NCBI GenBank assembly: GCA_017305135.1
Contig: JAFKNA010000014.1
Location: forward strand, 1 to 64,000
Direction of reading: 5' to 3'
From: Lysobacterales bacterium
Lineage (GTDB): Bacteria; Pseudomonadota; Gammaproteobacteria; Xanthomonadales; Rhodanobacteraceae
Length of the DNA stretch: 64,000 nt
In this document: piece by piece, positions 13,928 through 23,306 of the stretch
Position numbering within the stretch: the first letter of the stretch is position 1
Layout of the letters: every line of letters starts with the position of its first letter
The notes under the pieces: generated by a model
The model's database searches: none
What the model was told of the DNA's origin: nothing
Seen by the model: only the letters and a program-made list of their open reading frames with translations
Made by a program: the position numbers and the translations under genes

Positions 13928-16504
13928 TCAGTCGCCGGCCGGAGACGGATCGGTGGACGGCGCGGTCCCGACGGCCAGCGCCGGCCTGCGCGCCGCCTCG
14001 CCGGCCTGGCCGGGAGGTGTTGCGTCGAGTGCGGAAAGCCGCCCGGCCACCTCGCGCTGGAGCGCGGGCTGCGATGGACTGGCCGCGCTCCGCCACGCCT
14101 GGGCATACCATTCCCGGGCGGCATCGAGGTCGCCGCTGGCCTGCGCGGCCTGCCCGAGCAGCGACTGGATGCGCGGCAGGTCGGTAGCCGAGTCGCCGAG
14201 GCGCGGCTGCGCCAGCGCGGTTTCGAGCAGGCCGCGTGCTTCGCCGGGCCTGCCCAGATGCAGCGCGATTTCCGCGAGGTTGACCTGCATTCGCACGGTC
14301 ATCGGATGGGCGGGGCCGAGCGCGCGCAGCATGCCTTCGTAGGCCTCGCGCTGCAGGGGCTCCGCGCCTGCATGGTCACCTGCCCGGCGTGGCCACGCGG
14401 CGACATTGTTGAGGAGGTTCAGGGTGCGTGGATCGCGCCTGCCGAATACCTCCACGTAAAGGGGGTGCAGCGCCTGGTATTCGGCATGTGCCCGCTCGGG
14501 GTGGCCGAGCCGCCCGTGTCCCCAGGCGAGCAGGTTGCGAAATTCCAGCACCGCCACGGCACGTGCGCCACGCGCCCGCGAATAGGCATCGATGGCGGCC
14601 TCGTACTCGGGCGCCGCCTCGGCGTGCCGGCCCTGCTGGGCGAGCGCCATGCCAAGATGGCCGCGCGCCAACGCGGCCTGCCACGAGACGGCCCCATAGG
14701 CGGATTCGAGGACCGGGAGTGCCTCGCGCAGCAGCGTCTCGGCGCGCGCCGTGTCCGGGCTGGAAATCAGCACCGTGCCGAGGTCCGCCATCGCCAGCGC
14801 GGTGGCGGGATCCCGTTCGCCGAGGTGCCGGCGGTGCAGGGCAAGGCTGCGCTCGGCAAGCTCCAGCTCGCCGTCCTCACCAAGGTCCCGCGCCAACCAC
14901 ACCTGCTGGCGCAGGCTGGCCAGGGTGCGCGGGTGGGCCGGCCCCAGCGTGTCCAGGAACAGCGCGCTCGCTTCGTCCTGGACGGGACGGGCGGCATCGA
15001 AGCGGAACAGCTGGTAGTAGATCGTCGCCAGGTCCTGCAGCAGTGCCGCGCGGATCGCGGGCTGCGCCGGGAAGCGCTCGCGTGCGGCCGCGACCGCCTC
15101 GCCGAGCAGGGTGGCATCGAGGAGATCGACGGCGATGCCGGTGAAATCGGTCCCGTTGACCAGTTCCTCGCGCAGCGCGGGGTCGAGCGGGGCCTGGCTG
15201 TCGAGTGCGCCGACGAAGCCGCCGCGGAGCCGGGCGCCGAGTTCGCCGGCATCGAGCCCGCCGAACATCGCGGACTGGAAGTCGACCACCGATTGCAGCT
15301 CCCGGGCATGCTGCTCCAGCAGCAGCTGATTGCGGACCAGCAGCGCGGTGCCGGCCAGCGCCAGCCCGAGACATGCGGTGGCAAGGGCCGATGGCAGCGG
15401 GTTGCGCCGCAGCAGCTTGCCCAGGCGCCGCCAGGAGCTCCTCGGACGGGCCGCGACCGGGCGGTGGTCGAGCCAGCGGCGCAGGTCCGCGGCCAGCGCA
15501 TCCACGCTCTCGTAGCGACAGCCGGGATCGTTCTCCAGCGCACGCGCGAGAATCGCATCCAGATCGCCGCGCAGCAGTCTCGCCCGCGCCTCGCTGCCGG
15601 CCATGAGCGCGCTCCGCGACGGGGCGACCAGGCCGTCGCGGGCGTCCAGTTGCGGCGGGCTGCCGGCCAGCAGCCGGTGCAGGACCGCGCCGAGGCCGTA
15701 CACGTCGACGGCGGTGCCGAGGTCGCTGCGGCCGGCACGCTGCTCCGGCGCCGCATAGCCCGGCGTGAAGGCACGGGTGACGGTCGCCTCCGGCCGGGTG
15801 TCGTCCTGGATGCGGGCGATGCCGAAGTCGAGCAGGACCGCGCGGCCCTGCCCGTCGACCAGGATGTTGCCGGGCTTGATGTCGCGATGGATGACGAGCT
15901 GGCGGTGGGCGTAGGCGGTGGCCTCGCAGACTTCCAGCGCCAGCTCCACGCGCTGGCGGGGCGACGCCTGCTCGCGGTCGCACCACTGGTCGATGCGTTC
16001 ACCCTCGACCAGCGCCATCACCAGGTACGGCGTGCCGTCGCCGGCGATGCCGCCATCGATCAGGCGCGCGATGTGCGGGTGGTCCAGGCGCGCCAGGATC
16101 TGCCGCTCGCGGCGGAAGCGCGCCTCCGTCGCGGGGTCGGCCAGCACCTGGTGCAGGAGCTTCACGGCCGCCGCGTGGGTGTAGTCGTGGCCGCTGCGTT
16201 CGGCGCGCCACACGCTGGCCGTGCCACCGTGGCCGAGCACGCCGGTCAGGCGCCAGTCGCCGACCAGCCGCCCGGCGCGGCTTTCATCCGCACCATCGTC
16301 GCGGCCGGCGGGTTCCCGCGCGGCGCCGCCGAGCAGCGGGTGGTCACGCGCGTTGCCGGCAAGCAGGCGTCCGAGCTTCTCGCGCACGCCGGGTTCGATC
16401 ACCAGCCCGGCCAGTGCGCGCGCCTGCATCGCGCCGTCCAGCTCCAGCAGCGCAGCGAGGTGCCGGTCCGCTTCACGCCACTGGTCGCGTTCGGCAGGGT
16501 CCAT
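13928..16504 (-). CDS. Membrane Ser/Thr protein kinase with C-terminal TPR sensor region
   Basis: An 858-residue Hanks-type kinase. An N-terminal helical region (1-80) precedes the kinase domain with glycine loop LGHGGTASVW (90-99), Lys115 in AAAVKLL, HRDIKPGN (206-213), DFG (226-228) and AAPEQ (251-255). All catalytic residues are present. One transmembrane segment lies at about 370-390, and the rest is an alpha-helical TPR-like repeat region (for example RHAEAAPEYEAAIDAYSRARG). This is the architecture of kinases encoded next to ECF sigma factors in Lysobacterales. The kinase is cytoplasmic and the TPR part probably periplasmic. The ECF gene ends 6 bases upstream, so the two are co-transcribed and the kinase likely acts on the sigma factor or its pathway. 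Confidence 0.9.
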   Translation of the reverse strand: MDPAERDQWREADRHLAALLELDGAMQARALAGLVIEPGVREKLGRLLAGNARDHPLLGGAAREPAGRDDGADESRAGRLVGDWRLTGVLGHGGTASVWRAERSGHDYTHAAAVKLLHQVLADPATEARFRRERQILARLDHPHIARLIDGGIAGDGTPYLVMALVEGERIDQWCDREQASPRQRVELALEVCEATAYAHRQLVIHRDIKPGNILVDGQGRAVLLDFGIARIQDDTRPEATVTRAFTPGYAAPEQRAGRSDLGTAVDVYGLGAVLHRLLAGSPPQLDARDGLVAPSRSALMAGSEARARLLRGDLDAILARALENDPGCRYESVDALAADLRRWLDHRPVAARPRSSWRRLGKLLRRNPLPSALATACLGLALAGTALLVRNQLLLEQHARELQSVVDFQSAMFGGLDAGELGARLRGGFVGALDSQAPLDPALREELVNGTDFTGIAVDLLDATLLGEAVAAARERFPAQPAIRAALLQDLATIYYQLFRFDAARPVQDEASALFLDTLGPAHPRTLASLRQQVWLARDLGEDGELELAERSLALHRRHLGERDPATALAMADLGTVLISSPDTARAETLLREALPVLESAYGAVSWQAALARGHLGMALAQQGRHAEAAPEYEAAIDAYSRARGARAVAVLEFRNLLAWGHGRLGHPERAHAEYQALHPLYVEVFGRRDPRTLNLLNNVAAWPRRAGDHAGAEPLQREAYEGMLRALGPAHPMTVRMQVNLAEIALHLGRPGEARGLLETALAQPRLGDSATDLPRIQSLLGQAAQASGDLDAAREWYAQAWRSAASPSQPALQREVAGRLSALDATPPGQAGEAARRPALAVGTAPSTDPSPAGD

Positions 16505-16510
16505 GACGGC

Positions 16511-17053
16511 TCAGGCGAGGTGCGCGGCGAGCAGGGCGCGCGCGCGCTGCCAGTCGCGGTTGACGCTGCGCAACGAGCGCCCGGTGCTGGCGGCAAGTTC
16601 CGCCAGCGTCAGTCCTGCGAACAGGCGCATTTCGGCGAGCTTGCGCAGCTCGGGATGGATCTCGTCGACCCGGTCGAGCGCGGCATCAAGATCCAGCAGG
16701 TCGGTGTCGGTGACGCTGGCCAGGTCGCCGCCCCCGAACTCGATATGCACGGCATCGCCGCCACGGCGCCGGCTCGCGCGCGCCCGCGCGTGGTCGATCA
16801 GGATCTGGCGCATGGCGCGCGCCGCGCAGGCGAGGAAATGATGGTGGCTGGCGATTTCGAGCTGCTCGGCACCGACCAGCTTGAGATAGGCCTCGTGCAC
16901 CAGCGCGGTGACGCCGAGGGTGGCTTCGGCGCCCCCGCGCAGCCGCGCGCCGGCGATCTGTCGCAGCAGCGGATAGACGCGCTCGAACACCGCGTCCAGC
17001 GCGCGTCCGTCGCCGGTGCGCGCCGAGTGCAGCAGTTCGGTGATCTCGCCCAT
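16511..17053 (-). CDS. ECF sigma factor of the kinase-associated group
   Basis: A 180-residue extracytoplasmic-function sigma factor. The ATG at 17053 (MGEITELLHSA) is chosen because homology starts there; the frame extends to 17104. Region 2 is VFERVYPLLRQIAGARLRG...GVTALVHEAYLKL, and region 4 is MRLFAGLTLAELAASTGRSLRSVNRDWQRAR, the form of the TIGR02999-type ECF group. No anti-sigma factor gene is adjacent. Instead a Ser/Thr kinase follows after 6 bases, which points to control by phosphorylation as described for kinase-linked ECF groups. Its target promoter is not evident in the window. Confidence 0.88.
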   Translation of the reverse strand: MGEITELLHSARTGDGRALDAVFERVYPLLRQIAGARLRGGAEATLGVTALVHEAYLKLVGAEQLEIASHHHFLACAARAMRQILIDHARARASRRRGGDAVHIEFGGGDLASVTDTDLLDLDAALDRVDEIHPELRKLAEMRLFAGLTLAELAASTGRSLRSVNRDWQRARALLAAHLA

Positions 17054-17303
17054 GGCGCCGCGGTTCTGTCCTGCCGGGATGGACCATGGTAGCGGCTGGC
17101 GCACGGCGCTTCAGCTCCGCTGCGGGCACGCGGCGGTGCACCGCGGCGGCGTCGAGGGCCGTCGGCAGGCTGGTGTGGCTGCAGACGGCCACCACCGGAC
17201 CGGCGCCACGGGTCGGCAGCCGCAGTCGCTCATATACGGAAATCGTGCAGCATCCGGGACCTTTCACGCGCCGCGAACGGCCGCCGTACCCGTCGCCTGC
17301 CGC

Positions 17304-17897
17304 TCAGCCGGCCGCGATCAGGTCCCGCAGGCGCGCCAGTGCCTGGCCGCGGTGGCTGATGCGGTTCTTTTCCGCCGGTCCGAGTTCGGCCGCGCTGCGC
17401 TCGTTGCCCTCGGGCTGGAACACCGGGTCGTAGCCGAAACCGCCGCTGCCGCGCGGTACTTCGAGGATGCGCCCGGGCCAGCGGCCCTCCGCGACGAGCG
17501 GCGCCGGATCCGCGGGCGCCCGCAGCAGCACGATCGAGGCATGGAAATGTGCGGTGCGCCGCGCGACGGGAACATCGCGCAAGGCGTCGAGCAGCTTGTC
17601 GATGTTCGCCGCCGCATCGCCGTGGATGCCTGCATAGCGTGCCGACCGGAGGCCCGGCGCACCATCGAGCGCATCCACGCACAGGCCCGAATCGTCGGCC
17701 AGCGCCGGCAGGCCCGACAGGCGCGCGGCATGCCGCGCCTTTTGCAGGGCGTTCTCGACGAAAGTGGCGCCGGTCTCGTCCGGATCGGCGATGCCGAGCT
17801 CGCCCTGCGCCACCAGCTCGAGGCCGCTACCGGCGAGGAGGGCGCGGAACTCCGCCAGCTTGCCGGCGTTGCCGCTGGCGAGGACGATGCGCGCCAT
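17304..17897 (-). CDS. rdgB: Non-canonical purine NTP pyrophosphatase (RdgB/HAM1)
   Basis: A 197-residue enzyme that hydrolyses ITP, dITP and XTP to monophosphates, keeping deaminated purines out of DNA. It opens IVLASGNAGKLAEFRALL (the substrate-loop SGN..K), has the catalytic ADDSGLCVDAL motif near residue 68, and the GFGYDPVFQPEG motif and EKNRISHRGQAL block towards the C terminus. The length equals the E. coli protein (197). It is preceded by rph with an 11-bp gap on the same strand, an rph-rdgB pairing found in many proteobacteria. Confidence 0.95.
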   Translation of the reverse strand: MARIVLASGNAGKLAEFRALLAGSGLELVAQGELGIADPDETGATFVENALQKARHAARLSGLPALADDSGLCVDALDGAPGLRSARYAGIHGDAAANIDKLLDALRDVPVARRTAHFHASIVLLRAPADPAPLVAEGRWPGRILEVPRGSGGFGYDPVFQPEGNERSAAELGPAEKNRISHRGQALARLRDLIAAG

Positions 17898-17908
17898 CGC
17901 AGGCCCGG

Positions 17909-18640
17909 TCAGCCGGCCAGCGCGGCGCGCTGCAGCGCGCAGAGCTCAGCGGTGCCGCGGGTGGCGAGTTCCAGCAGCGCGTCGAGCTCGTCGCGGCGGA
18001 AGGCATGCCCCTCCGCGGTGCCCTGCAGCTCGATGAAGCCGCCGCCGTCGTTCATCACCACGTTCATGTCGGTGTCGCAGGCCGAGTCCTCGGCATAATC
18101 GAGGTCGAGCACCGGCACGCCCTGCCAGATGCCGACCGACACCGCCGCCACCGCGCCGAACACCGGATCGCGCTTGATCAGCTTCCTGCGCTTCATCCAG
18201 CCGACCGCATCGACCAGCGCCACGTAGGCGCCGGTGATCGCCGCCGTGCGCGTGCCGCCGTCGGCCTGCAGCACGTCGCAGTCGAGGGTGATGGTGCGCT
18301 CGCCAAGCGCGGCGCGGTCGACGCAGGCGCGCAGCGAGCGCCCGATCAGGCGCTGGATCTCCATGGTGCGCCCGCCCTGGCCGCCACGCGCCGCCTCGCG
18401 CTGGGTGCGCGTCCCGGTGGCACGTGGCAGCATGCCGTACTCGGCGGTGACCCAGCCCTCGCCCTTGCCGCGCAGGAACGGCGGCACGCGATCCTCGACG
18501 CTGGCCGTGCACAGCACCTGCGTCTCGCCGAACGCGATCAGTACCGAACCTTCCGCGTGGCGGGTGTAGCGGCGCTGGATGGTGATCGGGCGCAGCGCAT
18601 CGGCGGCGCGGCCGCTGGGACGGGTGGGCAGGCTGGACAT
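17909..18640 (-). CDS. rph: Ribonuclease PH
   Basis: A 243-residue phosphate-dependent 3'-5' exoribonuclease that trims tRNA 3' ends. It opens [20 protein letters not shown], has [23 protein letters not shown], the conserved [14 protein letters not shown], and [22 protein letters not shown]. The length is usual (about 238-240), with no frameshift like the one in E. coli K-12 rph. It is divergent from yicC and probably forms an operon with rdgB. Confidence 0.96.
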   Translation of the reverse strand: MSSLPTRPSGRAADALRPITIQRRYTRHAEGSVLIAFGETQVLCTASVEDRVPPFLRGKGEGWVTAEYGMLPRATGTRTQREAARGGQGGRTMEIQRLIGRSLRACVDRAALGERTITLDCDVLQADGGTRTAAITGAYVALVDAVGWMKRRKLIKRDPVFGAVAAVSVGIWQGVPVLDLDYAEDSACDTDMNVVMNDGGGFIELQGTAEGHAFRRDELDALLELATRGTAELCALQRAALAG

Positions 18641-18825
18641 GGCGGTCGGGTGTTGCGAGCGGGCGGGGAGTTTAGCGTGATCGAGGCCGAGGGCGGGTGC
18701 GCGGATTCTCCGACCTGCGATGGCGGCGAGGCTTTGCGAACGAAGCGCCCCGACCGGGCTGCGTTCCAGCCCTCAGCCCTCACTGCGATGGCATACTGCA
18801 GCCCGTTTTCCTGTACGGACCCGCC

Positions 18826-19683
18826 ATGTTGCGCAGCATGACCGCCTTTGCCAGCGCCGAGGCCGCCACCGGCCACGGCAACCTGTCGATCGAGCTGCGC
18901 TCGGTCAACCATCGCTGGCTGGAGCTGGGCCTGCGGCTGCCGGATGAGTTGCGCAGCCTGGAGCCGGCGATCCGCGAGCGCGTGGCGGCGCGGCTGGCGC
19001 GCGGCAAGGTCGATCTCGGCCTGCGCTGGAAGGCGACGGCGGGTGCGGGCGAGGTCGCCATCGACCATGACCTGGTGACCCGCCTGGCCGAGGCGGCGCA
19101 GACGCTGGCGCCGAAGTTCCCGCAGTTCCGCGTCGAGTTCACCGACCTCCTCGCCTGGCCGGGTGTACTGCAGCAGGAGAGCGATGACGACGCGCTGCGC
19201 CAGGCGGCAATGGATCTTCTTGACTCGGCGTTGGCCCAGCTCGTTGCGACGCGGGAGCGCGAGGGCGGGCGTCTCGGCGGCTTCATCGGCGAGCGCTTGG
19301 ATGGCATCGAGCGCATCGTCGCCGAAGTGCGCGCGCACCTGCCCGAGCTTCGTGCGGCGCTCCGTGCGCGCTTCGATGCCCGCCTCGCCGAGCTCAGGCA
19401 GCCGCTCGATCCCGGTCGCCTCGAGCAGGAGGTCGTGCTGCAGCTGCAGCGCATCGACGTCGACGAGGAGCTCGATCGCCTCACCGCGCACATCGCCGAG
19501 GCGCGCCGCGTGCTGGGCCTCAAGGAAGCCGTCGGCCGCCGGCTCGACTTCCTGATGCAGGAATTCAACCGCGAAGCCAACACCCTCGGCTCCAAGGCCG
19601 CCGATGCGCGCACCACCAACGCCGCGGTCGAGCTCAAGGTGCTGATCGAGCAGATGCGCGAGCAGGTGCAGAACCTCGAATGA
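18826..19683 (+). CDS. yicC: YicC family endoribonuclease
   Basis: A 285-residue YicC-type protein. The ATG at 18826 begins MLRSMTAFASAEA, matching the family start (MIRSMTGFA). The N-terminal YicC domain includes LSIELRSVNHRWLEL, and the C-terminal DUF1732 domain ends with RLDFLMQEFNREANTLGSKA and AVELKVLIEQMREQVQNLE. YicC proteins act as RNases or RNase adaptors in RNA decay. It is divergent from rph and followed after 76 bases by gmk, as in several gammaproteobacteria. CATACT preceded by TG (18789-18797) may be an extended -10. Confidence 0.92.
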   Translation: MLRSMTAFASAEAATGHGNLSIELRSVNHRWLELGLRLPDELRSLEPAIRERVAARLARGKVDLGLRWKATAGAGEVAIDHDLVTRLAEAAQTLAPKFPQFRVEFTDLLAWPGVLQQESDDDALRQAAMDLLDSALAQLVATREREGGRLGGFIGERLDGIERIVAEVRAHLPELRAALRARFDARLAELRQPLDPGRLEQEVVLQLQRIDVDEELDRLTAHIAEARRVLGLKEAVGRRLDFLMQEFNREANTLGSKAADARTTNAAVELKVLIEQMREQVQNLE

Positions 19684-19759
19684 GCGCGCGGGCGCCGGCG
19701 GTTGACGCCGCTGCGGGCGGCTGTTTTCATCGCCGGTTTCCCGGCGGCGGCGGGCGGGC

Positions 19760-20377
19760 GTGAGCGGAACCCTCTACATCGTCTCGGCGCCGTCCGGCGC
19801 CGGCAAGACCAGCCTGGTCAATGCCCTGCTGGAGCGCGAGCCCGGCATCGCGCTGTCGGTCTCGCACACCACGCGCCTGCCGCGCGCCCACGAGCGCGAC
19901 GGCGAGCAATACCATTTCGTCAACCGCGGCGTGTTCGATCGGATGGTGGCCGAGGGCCTGTTCCTCGAGCACGCCGAGGTGTTCGGCAACGCCTATGGCA
20001 CCTCGCGTGCGGCGGTCGAGCCGCTGCTTGCGGCCGGCCGCGACGTGCTGCTGGAAATCGACTGGCAGGGCGCGCGCCAGGTGCGCCAGGCGCTGCCGGG
20101 CGCGGTCGGCGTCTTCATCCTGCCGCCCTCGCGCGCGGAGCTGGAACGGCGCCTGCGCAGCCGCGGGTCGGATGATGCGGAAACGATCGCCCGCCGCCTT
20201 GCCGGATCCCGCGCCGAGATCACGCATGCGCACGAGTTCGACTACATCGTCGTCAATGACGGGTTCGCCGACGCGCTGGCCGATCTCCTCGCCATCATCG
20301 CCAGCCGGCGCCTGCGCAGCGAATGGCAGCTCGGCCGCCACGCGGCGCTGCTGGCCGATCTCCTGCAGCCGGCCTGA
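19760..20377 (+). CDS. gmk: Guanylate kinase
   Basis: A 205-residue nucleotide kinase converting GMP/dGMP to GDP/dGDP. It starts with GTG (19760) and MSGTLYIVSAPSGAGKTSLV, giving the P-loop SAPSGAGKTS within the first 20 residues. The GMP-binding part shows VSHTTRLPRAHERDGEQYHFV, and the lid has RRLAGSRAEI. Length is normal (about 205). In E. coli gmk is followed directly by rpoZ and spoT; here the mla genes lie between, which is worth noting. Confidence 0.96.
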   Translation: MSGTLYIVSAPSGAGKTSLVNALLEREPGIALSVSHTTRLPRAHERDGEQYHFVNRGVFDRMVAEGLFLEHAEVFGNAYGTSRAAVEPLLAAGRDVLLEIDWQGARQVRQALPGAVGVFILPPSRAELERRLRSRGSDDAETIARRLAGSRAEITHAHEFDYIVVNDGFADALADLLAIIASRRLRSEWQLGRHAALLADLLQPA

Positions 20378-20460
20378 TGCCGTCTGGCCGGCGGGGCGGG
20401 GCATCGGCTAAGGTAGCCGCCCTGCGCGCCGCGCCGAGCGGCCGGAACGGAACACAGCGA

Positions 20461-21306
20461 GTGGCCCAGGCGCCCCCATCGATCCCGGCGGTCCCGTCCG
20501 GCAACCTCGTCGAGGTGCGCGGTCTCGCCACCGTGCTCGGCGGCAAGACCATCTTCGACGGCCTCGATCTCGACATCGCGCGCGGCAAGGTCACCGCCAT
20601 CATGGGGCCGAGCGGCTGCGGCAAGACCACGCTGCTGCGCCACATCACCGGGCAGCGCCTGCCCGACGCCGGCAGCATCCGCATCGATGGCGCCGACGTG
20701 CCCAGGCTCCCGCGCCAGGCGCTGTTCGAACTCCGCGAGAAGATCGGCTTCCTGTTCCAGAACTCCGCGCTCCTGACCGATTTCACGGTGTTCGAGAACG
20801 TCGCCTTCCCGCTGCGCCAGCACCTGGACCTGCCCGAGGAACTGGTGCGCAACATCGTCCTGACCAAGCTGCAGGCGGTCGGCCTGCGCGGCGCGGCCGG
20901 GCTGACGCCGGCCGAGCTCTCCGGCGGCATGGCGCGGCGCGTGGCGCTGGCGCGGGCGATCGTCCGCGATCCCATGCTGATCCTCTACGACGAGCCCTTC
21001 GTCGGCCTCGATCCGATCGCGCTCAACCAGATCGTGAAGCTGATCCGTACCCTCAACGACACCCTTGGGGTCACCAGCATCCTGGTGGCGCACGAGTTTT
21101 CCGCGGTGACGCGCGTAGCCGACCAGGTGTTCCTCCTCGCCGGCGGCAAGGTCGCCGCCGCGGGCACGCCGGCCGAGCTCGCCCGCGGCGATTCGCCGTG
21201 GACGCGGCAGTTCTTCGGCGGCGAGGCGGACGGGCCGGTACCGTTCCAGTATCCGGCCGGCGACTACGCCGCCGACCTCGGCTTCCCGGCGGCGGGGCGG
21301 GCATGA
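20461..21306 (+). CDS. mlaF: Mla phospholipid transport ATPase MlaF
   Basis: ABC ATPase of the Mla pathway, which moves phospholipids between inner and outer membranes to keep outer-leaflet asymmetry. Walker A is GPSGCGKTT, followed by Q-loop FLFQNSALL, signature LSGGMARRVALARAI and Walker B LILYDEPFVGLD. The GTG at 20461 gives 281 residues. The frame also contains an ATG at 20377, overlapping the gmk end, which is possible but adds a low-complexity N terminus; neither start has an outstanding ribosome site. Its stop overlaps the ATG of mlaE (ATGA). Confidence 0.93.
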   Translation: MAQAPPSIPAVPSGNLVEVRGLATVLGGKTIFDGLDLDIARGKVTAIMGPSGCGKTTLLRHITGQRLPDAGSIRIDGADVPRLPRQALFELREKIGFLFQNSALLTDFTVFENVAFPLRQHLDLPEELVRNIVLTKLQAVGLRGAAGLTPAELSGGMARRVALARAIVRDPMLILYDEPFVGLDPIALNQIVKLIRTLNDTLGVTSILVAHEFSAVTRVADQVFLLAGGKVAAAGTPAELARGDSPWTRQFFGGEADGPVPFQYPAGDYAADLGFPAAGRA

Positions 21307-22070
21307 GCAGAGCGCGCGGTCCTTCCATGGCCGGCGATGCGCTGGCGCAGGTCGGTGCCTGCGGCCTGTTCCTGCTGCAGATCCTCGCCGCGCTGCCGGC
21401 CAGCCTGCGCCACGTCCGCGAGACGGTGCGCCAGGTCTGGTTCGCCGGCGCCATGAGCCTGGTCATCATCATGACCTGCGGCCTCTTCGTCGGCATGGTG
21501 CTGGGCCTGCAGCTCTACTACGTGCTGTCGATCTTCGGCGGCACCGCGGCGCTCGGCACGGTGGTGTCGCTGTCGCTCTATCGCGAACTCGGGCCGGTGG
21601 TGACGGCGCTCCTCTTCGCCGGCCGCGCCGGCACCTCGATGACCGCCGAGATCGGCCTGATGCGCGCCACCGACCAGATCGAGGCGATGGAGATGATGGC
21701 CGTCGATCCGCTCGCCTACGTGGTCGCGCCGCGCTTCCTGGCGGGCGTCATTGCCATGCCGCTGCTGGCCTGCATCTTCAACGCGCTCGGCATCTTCGGC
21801 GCGCACCTGGTCGGCGTGGCGTGGCTGGGCCTGGACAACGGCACCTTCTGGTCGAACATGACCTCCAGCGTCGACGTGTGGAAGGACGTCGTCAACGGCG
21901 TCTGGAAGAGCCTCGCCTTCGGCGCGGTGGTGTCGCTGATCGCCGTGTTCCAGGGCTACACCACGGCGCCGACCAGCGAGGGCGTCGCCTACGCGACCAC
22001 CCGCACCGTGGTCGCTTCGTCGATCGTGGTGCTGGCGCTGGATTTCGTGATGACCGCGTTCCTGATGTGA
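21303..22070 (+). CDS. mlaE: Mla phospholipid transport permease MlaE
   Basis: A 255-residue inner-membrane permease of the MlaE/Ttg2B family. The ATG at 21303 overlaps the mlaF stop. It has about five to six hydrophobic segments and the characteristic blocks LYRELGPVVTALLFAGRAGTSMTAEIG, EIGLMRATDQIEAMEMM and VVAPRFLAGVIAMPLL. It forms the membrane part of the MlaFEDB complex with the neighbouring gene products. Confidence 0.95.
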   Translation: MSRARGPSMAGDALAQVGACGLFLLQILAALPASLRHVRETVRQVWFAGAMSLVIIMTCGLFVGMVLGLQLYYVLSIFGGTAALGTVVSLSLYRELGPVVTALLFAGRAGTSMTAEIGLMRATDQIEAMEMMAVDPLAYVVAPRFLAGVIAMPLLACIFNALGIFGAHLVGVAWLGLDNGTFWSNMTSSVDVWKDVVNGVWKSLAFGAVVSLIAVFQGYTTAPTSEGVAYATTRTVVASSIVVLALDFVMTAFLM

Positions 22071-22127
22071 CGGGCGCGACAGGCAGCAGGATAGACGCAT
22101 GAAACGCGAGCCATTCGGATTGATGCC

Positions 22128-22649
22128 ATGACCCAGCGACGTTCCTACCAGGTCGGCACCGGCCTGTTCATCCTGCTCGGCTTCGCCGCGCTGGCCTATC
22201 TCGCCACCCAGACCACCTCGGTGGCCAACTTCAGCCAGGGACCCAGCTACGCGCTGAAGGCGCGCTTCGACAACATCGGCCAGCTCAAGCTGCGCGCGCC
22301 GGTCAAGCTCGCCGGCGTGCGCATCGGTTCGGTGGAGTCGATCGCGCTCGATCCGTCGAGCCTCGAGGCGCAGGTGACGGTCGCCATCGACGACCGCTAC
22401 CGGGACATTCCGGACGATTCCTCGGCCTCGATATTCACCAGTGGTTTACTGGGCGACCAGTACGTTGGCATCAAGCCCGGCGGCTCGCCGGACATGTTCA
22501 AGGACGGCGACGAATTCGTGCTGACGCAGTCCTCGATGCAGCTCGAAGACCTGATCGGCAAGTTCCTGGTCAACGGCTCGCCCGAGAAGAGCGGTGCCGC
22601 CGCAGGTCCCGCTGATGCCGCGCCCTCCACTTCCCCCGACCCCCACTGA
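22128..22649 (+). CDS. mlaD: Mla MCE-domain lipid-binding protein MlaD
   Basis: A 173-residue protein with one N-terminal membrane anchor (GTGLFILLGFAALAYLATQT) and a single periplasmic MCE domain: ALKARFDNIGQLKLRAPVKLAGVRIGSV. The LLGDQYVGIKPGG motif is typical. MlaD hexamers form the hydrophobic pore above MlaE. The C terminus is Pro/Ser/Ala-rich and probably disordered. It lies 57 bases after mlaE and 9 bases before mlaC. Confidence 0.94.
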   Translation: MTQRRSYQVGTGLFILLGFAALAYLATQTTSVANFSQGPSYALKARFDNIGQLKLRAPVKLAGVRIGSVESIALDPSSLEAQVTVAIDDRYRDIPDDSSASIFTSGLLGDQYVGIKPGGSPDMFKDGDEFVLTQSSMQLEDLIGKFLVNGSPEKSGAAAGPADAAPSTSPDPH

Positions 22650-22658
22650 GGATCGACC

Positions 22659-23306
22659 ATGCCCCGCATCTTCGGCCTGGCCTTCGCGTTGCTGATCGGC
22701 GGCGTCGCCGCTTCCGGCGCGCTTGCCGCCACGCAAACTCCCGAGCAGGTCGTGCAGGCGATCGCCGACGGGCTGGACACGGCGCTCGACGGCCACAAGG
22801 CCGAGCTCAAGCAGGATCACGAAAAGCTGATCCGGACCATCGACGACATCTTCCTGCCGCACTTCGACATCGATTACGCCTCGATCCTGGTGCTCGGCCA
22901 GCATGCGCGCACGGCCACGCCCGCGCAGCGCGCGCGCTTCGCCAAGGCGTTCTACAACTCGCTGGTGGACCGCTATGCCGAGGGGCTCCTCAACTACACC
23001 CGCGGCAGTGTCCGCGTGCTGCCGACCAAGGGCGAGCTCAACGACAAGCGCAGCATCGTCCGCACCCAGGTGATCCTCGACGACGGCAAGGCGATCGCCG
23101 TGGACTACGCCTTCCGCAAGACCCGCGAGGGACAGTGGAAGGCCTATGACGTGATCATCGAGGGCATTTCCTACATCACCAACTACCGCAACCAGGTCGA
23201 TGCGGAAATCCGCAGGACCGGCCTCGATGCGTTGATCACCCGCCTCGAGACCCAGGGCCAGAAGGCACTGGAATCCATGGACGTGCCGCCGCCGGCCGGC
23301 AAGTGA
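22659..23306 (+). CDS. mlaC: Mla periplasmic lipid carrier MlaC
   Basis: A 215-residue protein of the Ttg2D/MlaC family, a soluble periplasmic shuttle for phospholipids. A signal peptide (about residues 1-23, ending SGALAAT) is followed by TPEQVVQAIADGLDTAL, the HFDIDYASILVLGQHARTATPAQ block and the YDVIIEGISYITNYRNQV segment, all family hallmarks. It passes into mlaB with a GTGA overlap. Confidence 0.94.
   Translation: MPRIFGLAFALLIGGVAASGALAATQTPEQVVQAIADGLDTALDGHKAELKQDHEKLIRTIDDIFLPHFDIDYASILVLGQHARTATPAQRARFAKAFYNSLVDRYAEGLLNYTRGSVRVLPTKGELNDKRSIVRTQVILDDGKAIAVDYAFRKTREGQWKAYDVIIEGISYITNYRNQVDAEIRRTGLDALITRLETQGQKALESMDVPPPAGK

Noticed and set aside
13091-17092. 1,333-residue plus-strand open frame
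   Set aside because: It lies antisense to hemW, the kinase and the ECF gene, is full of His/Arg/Gln/Val/Gly in the pattern of an antisense frame of GC-rich genes, and matches no domain.
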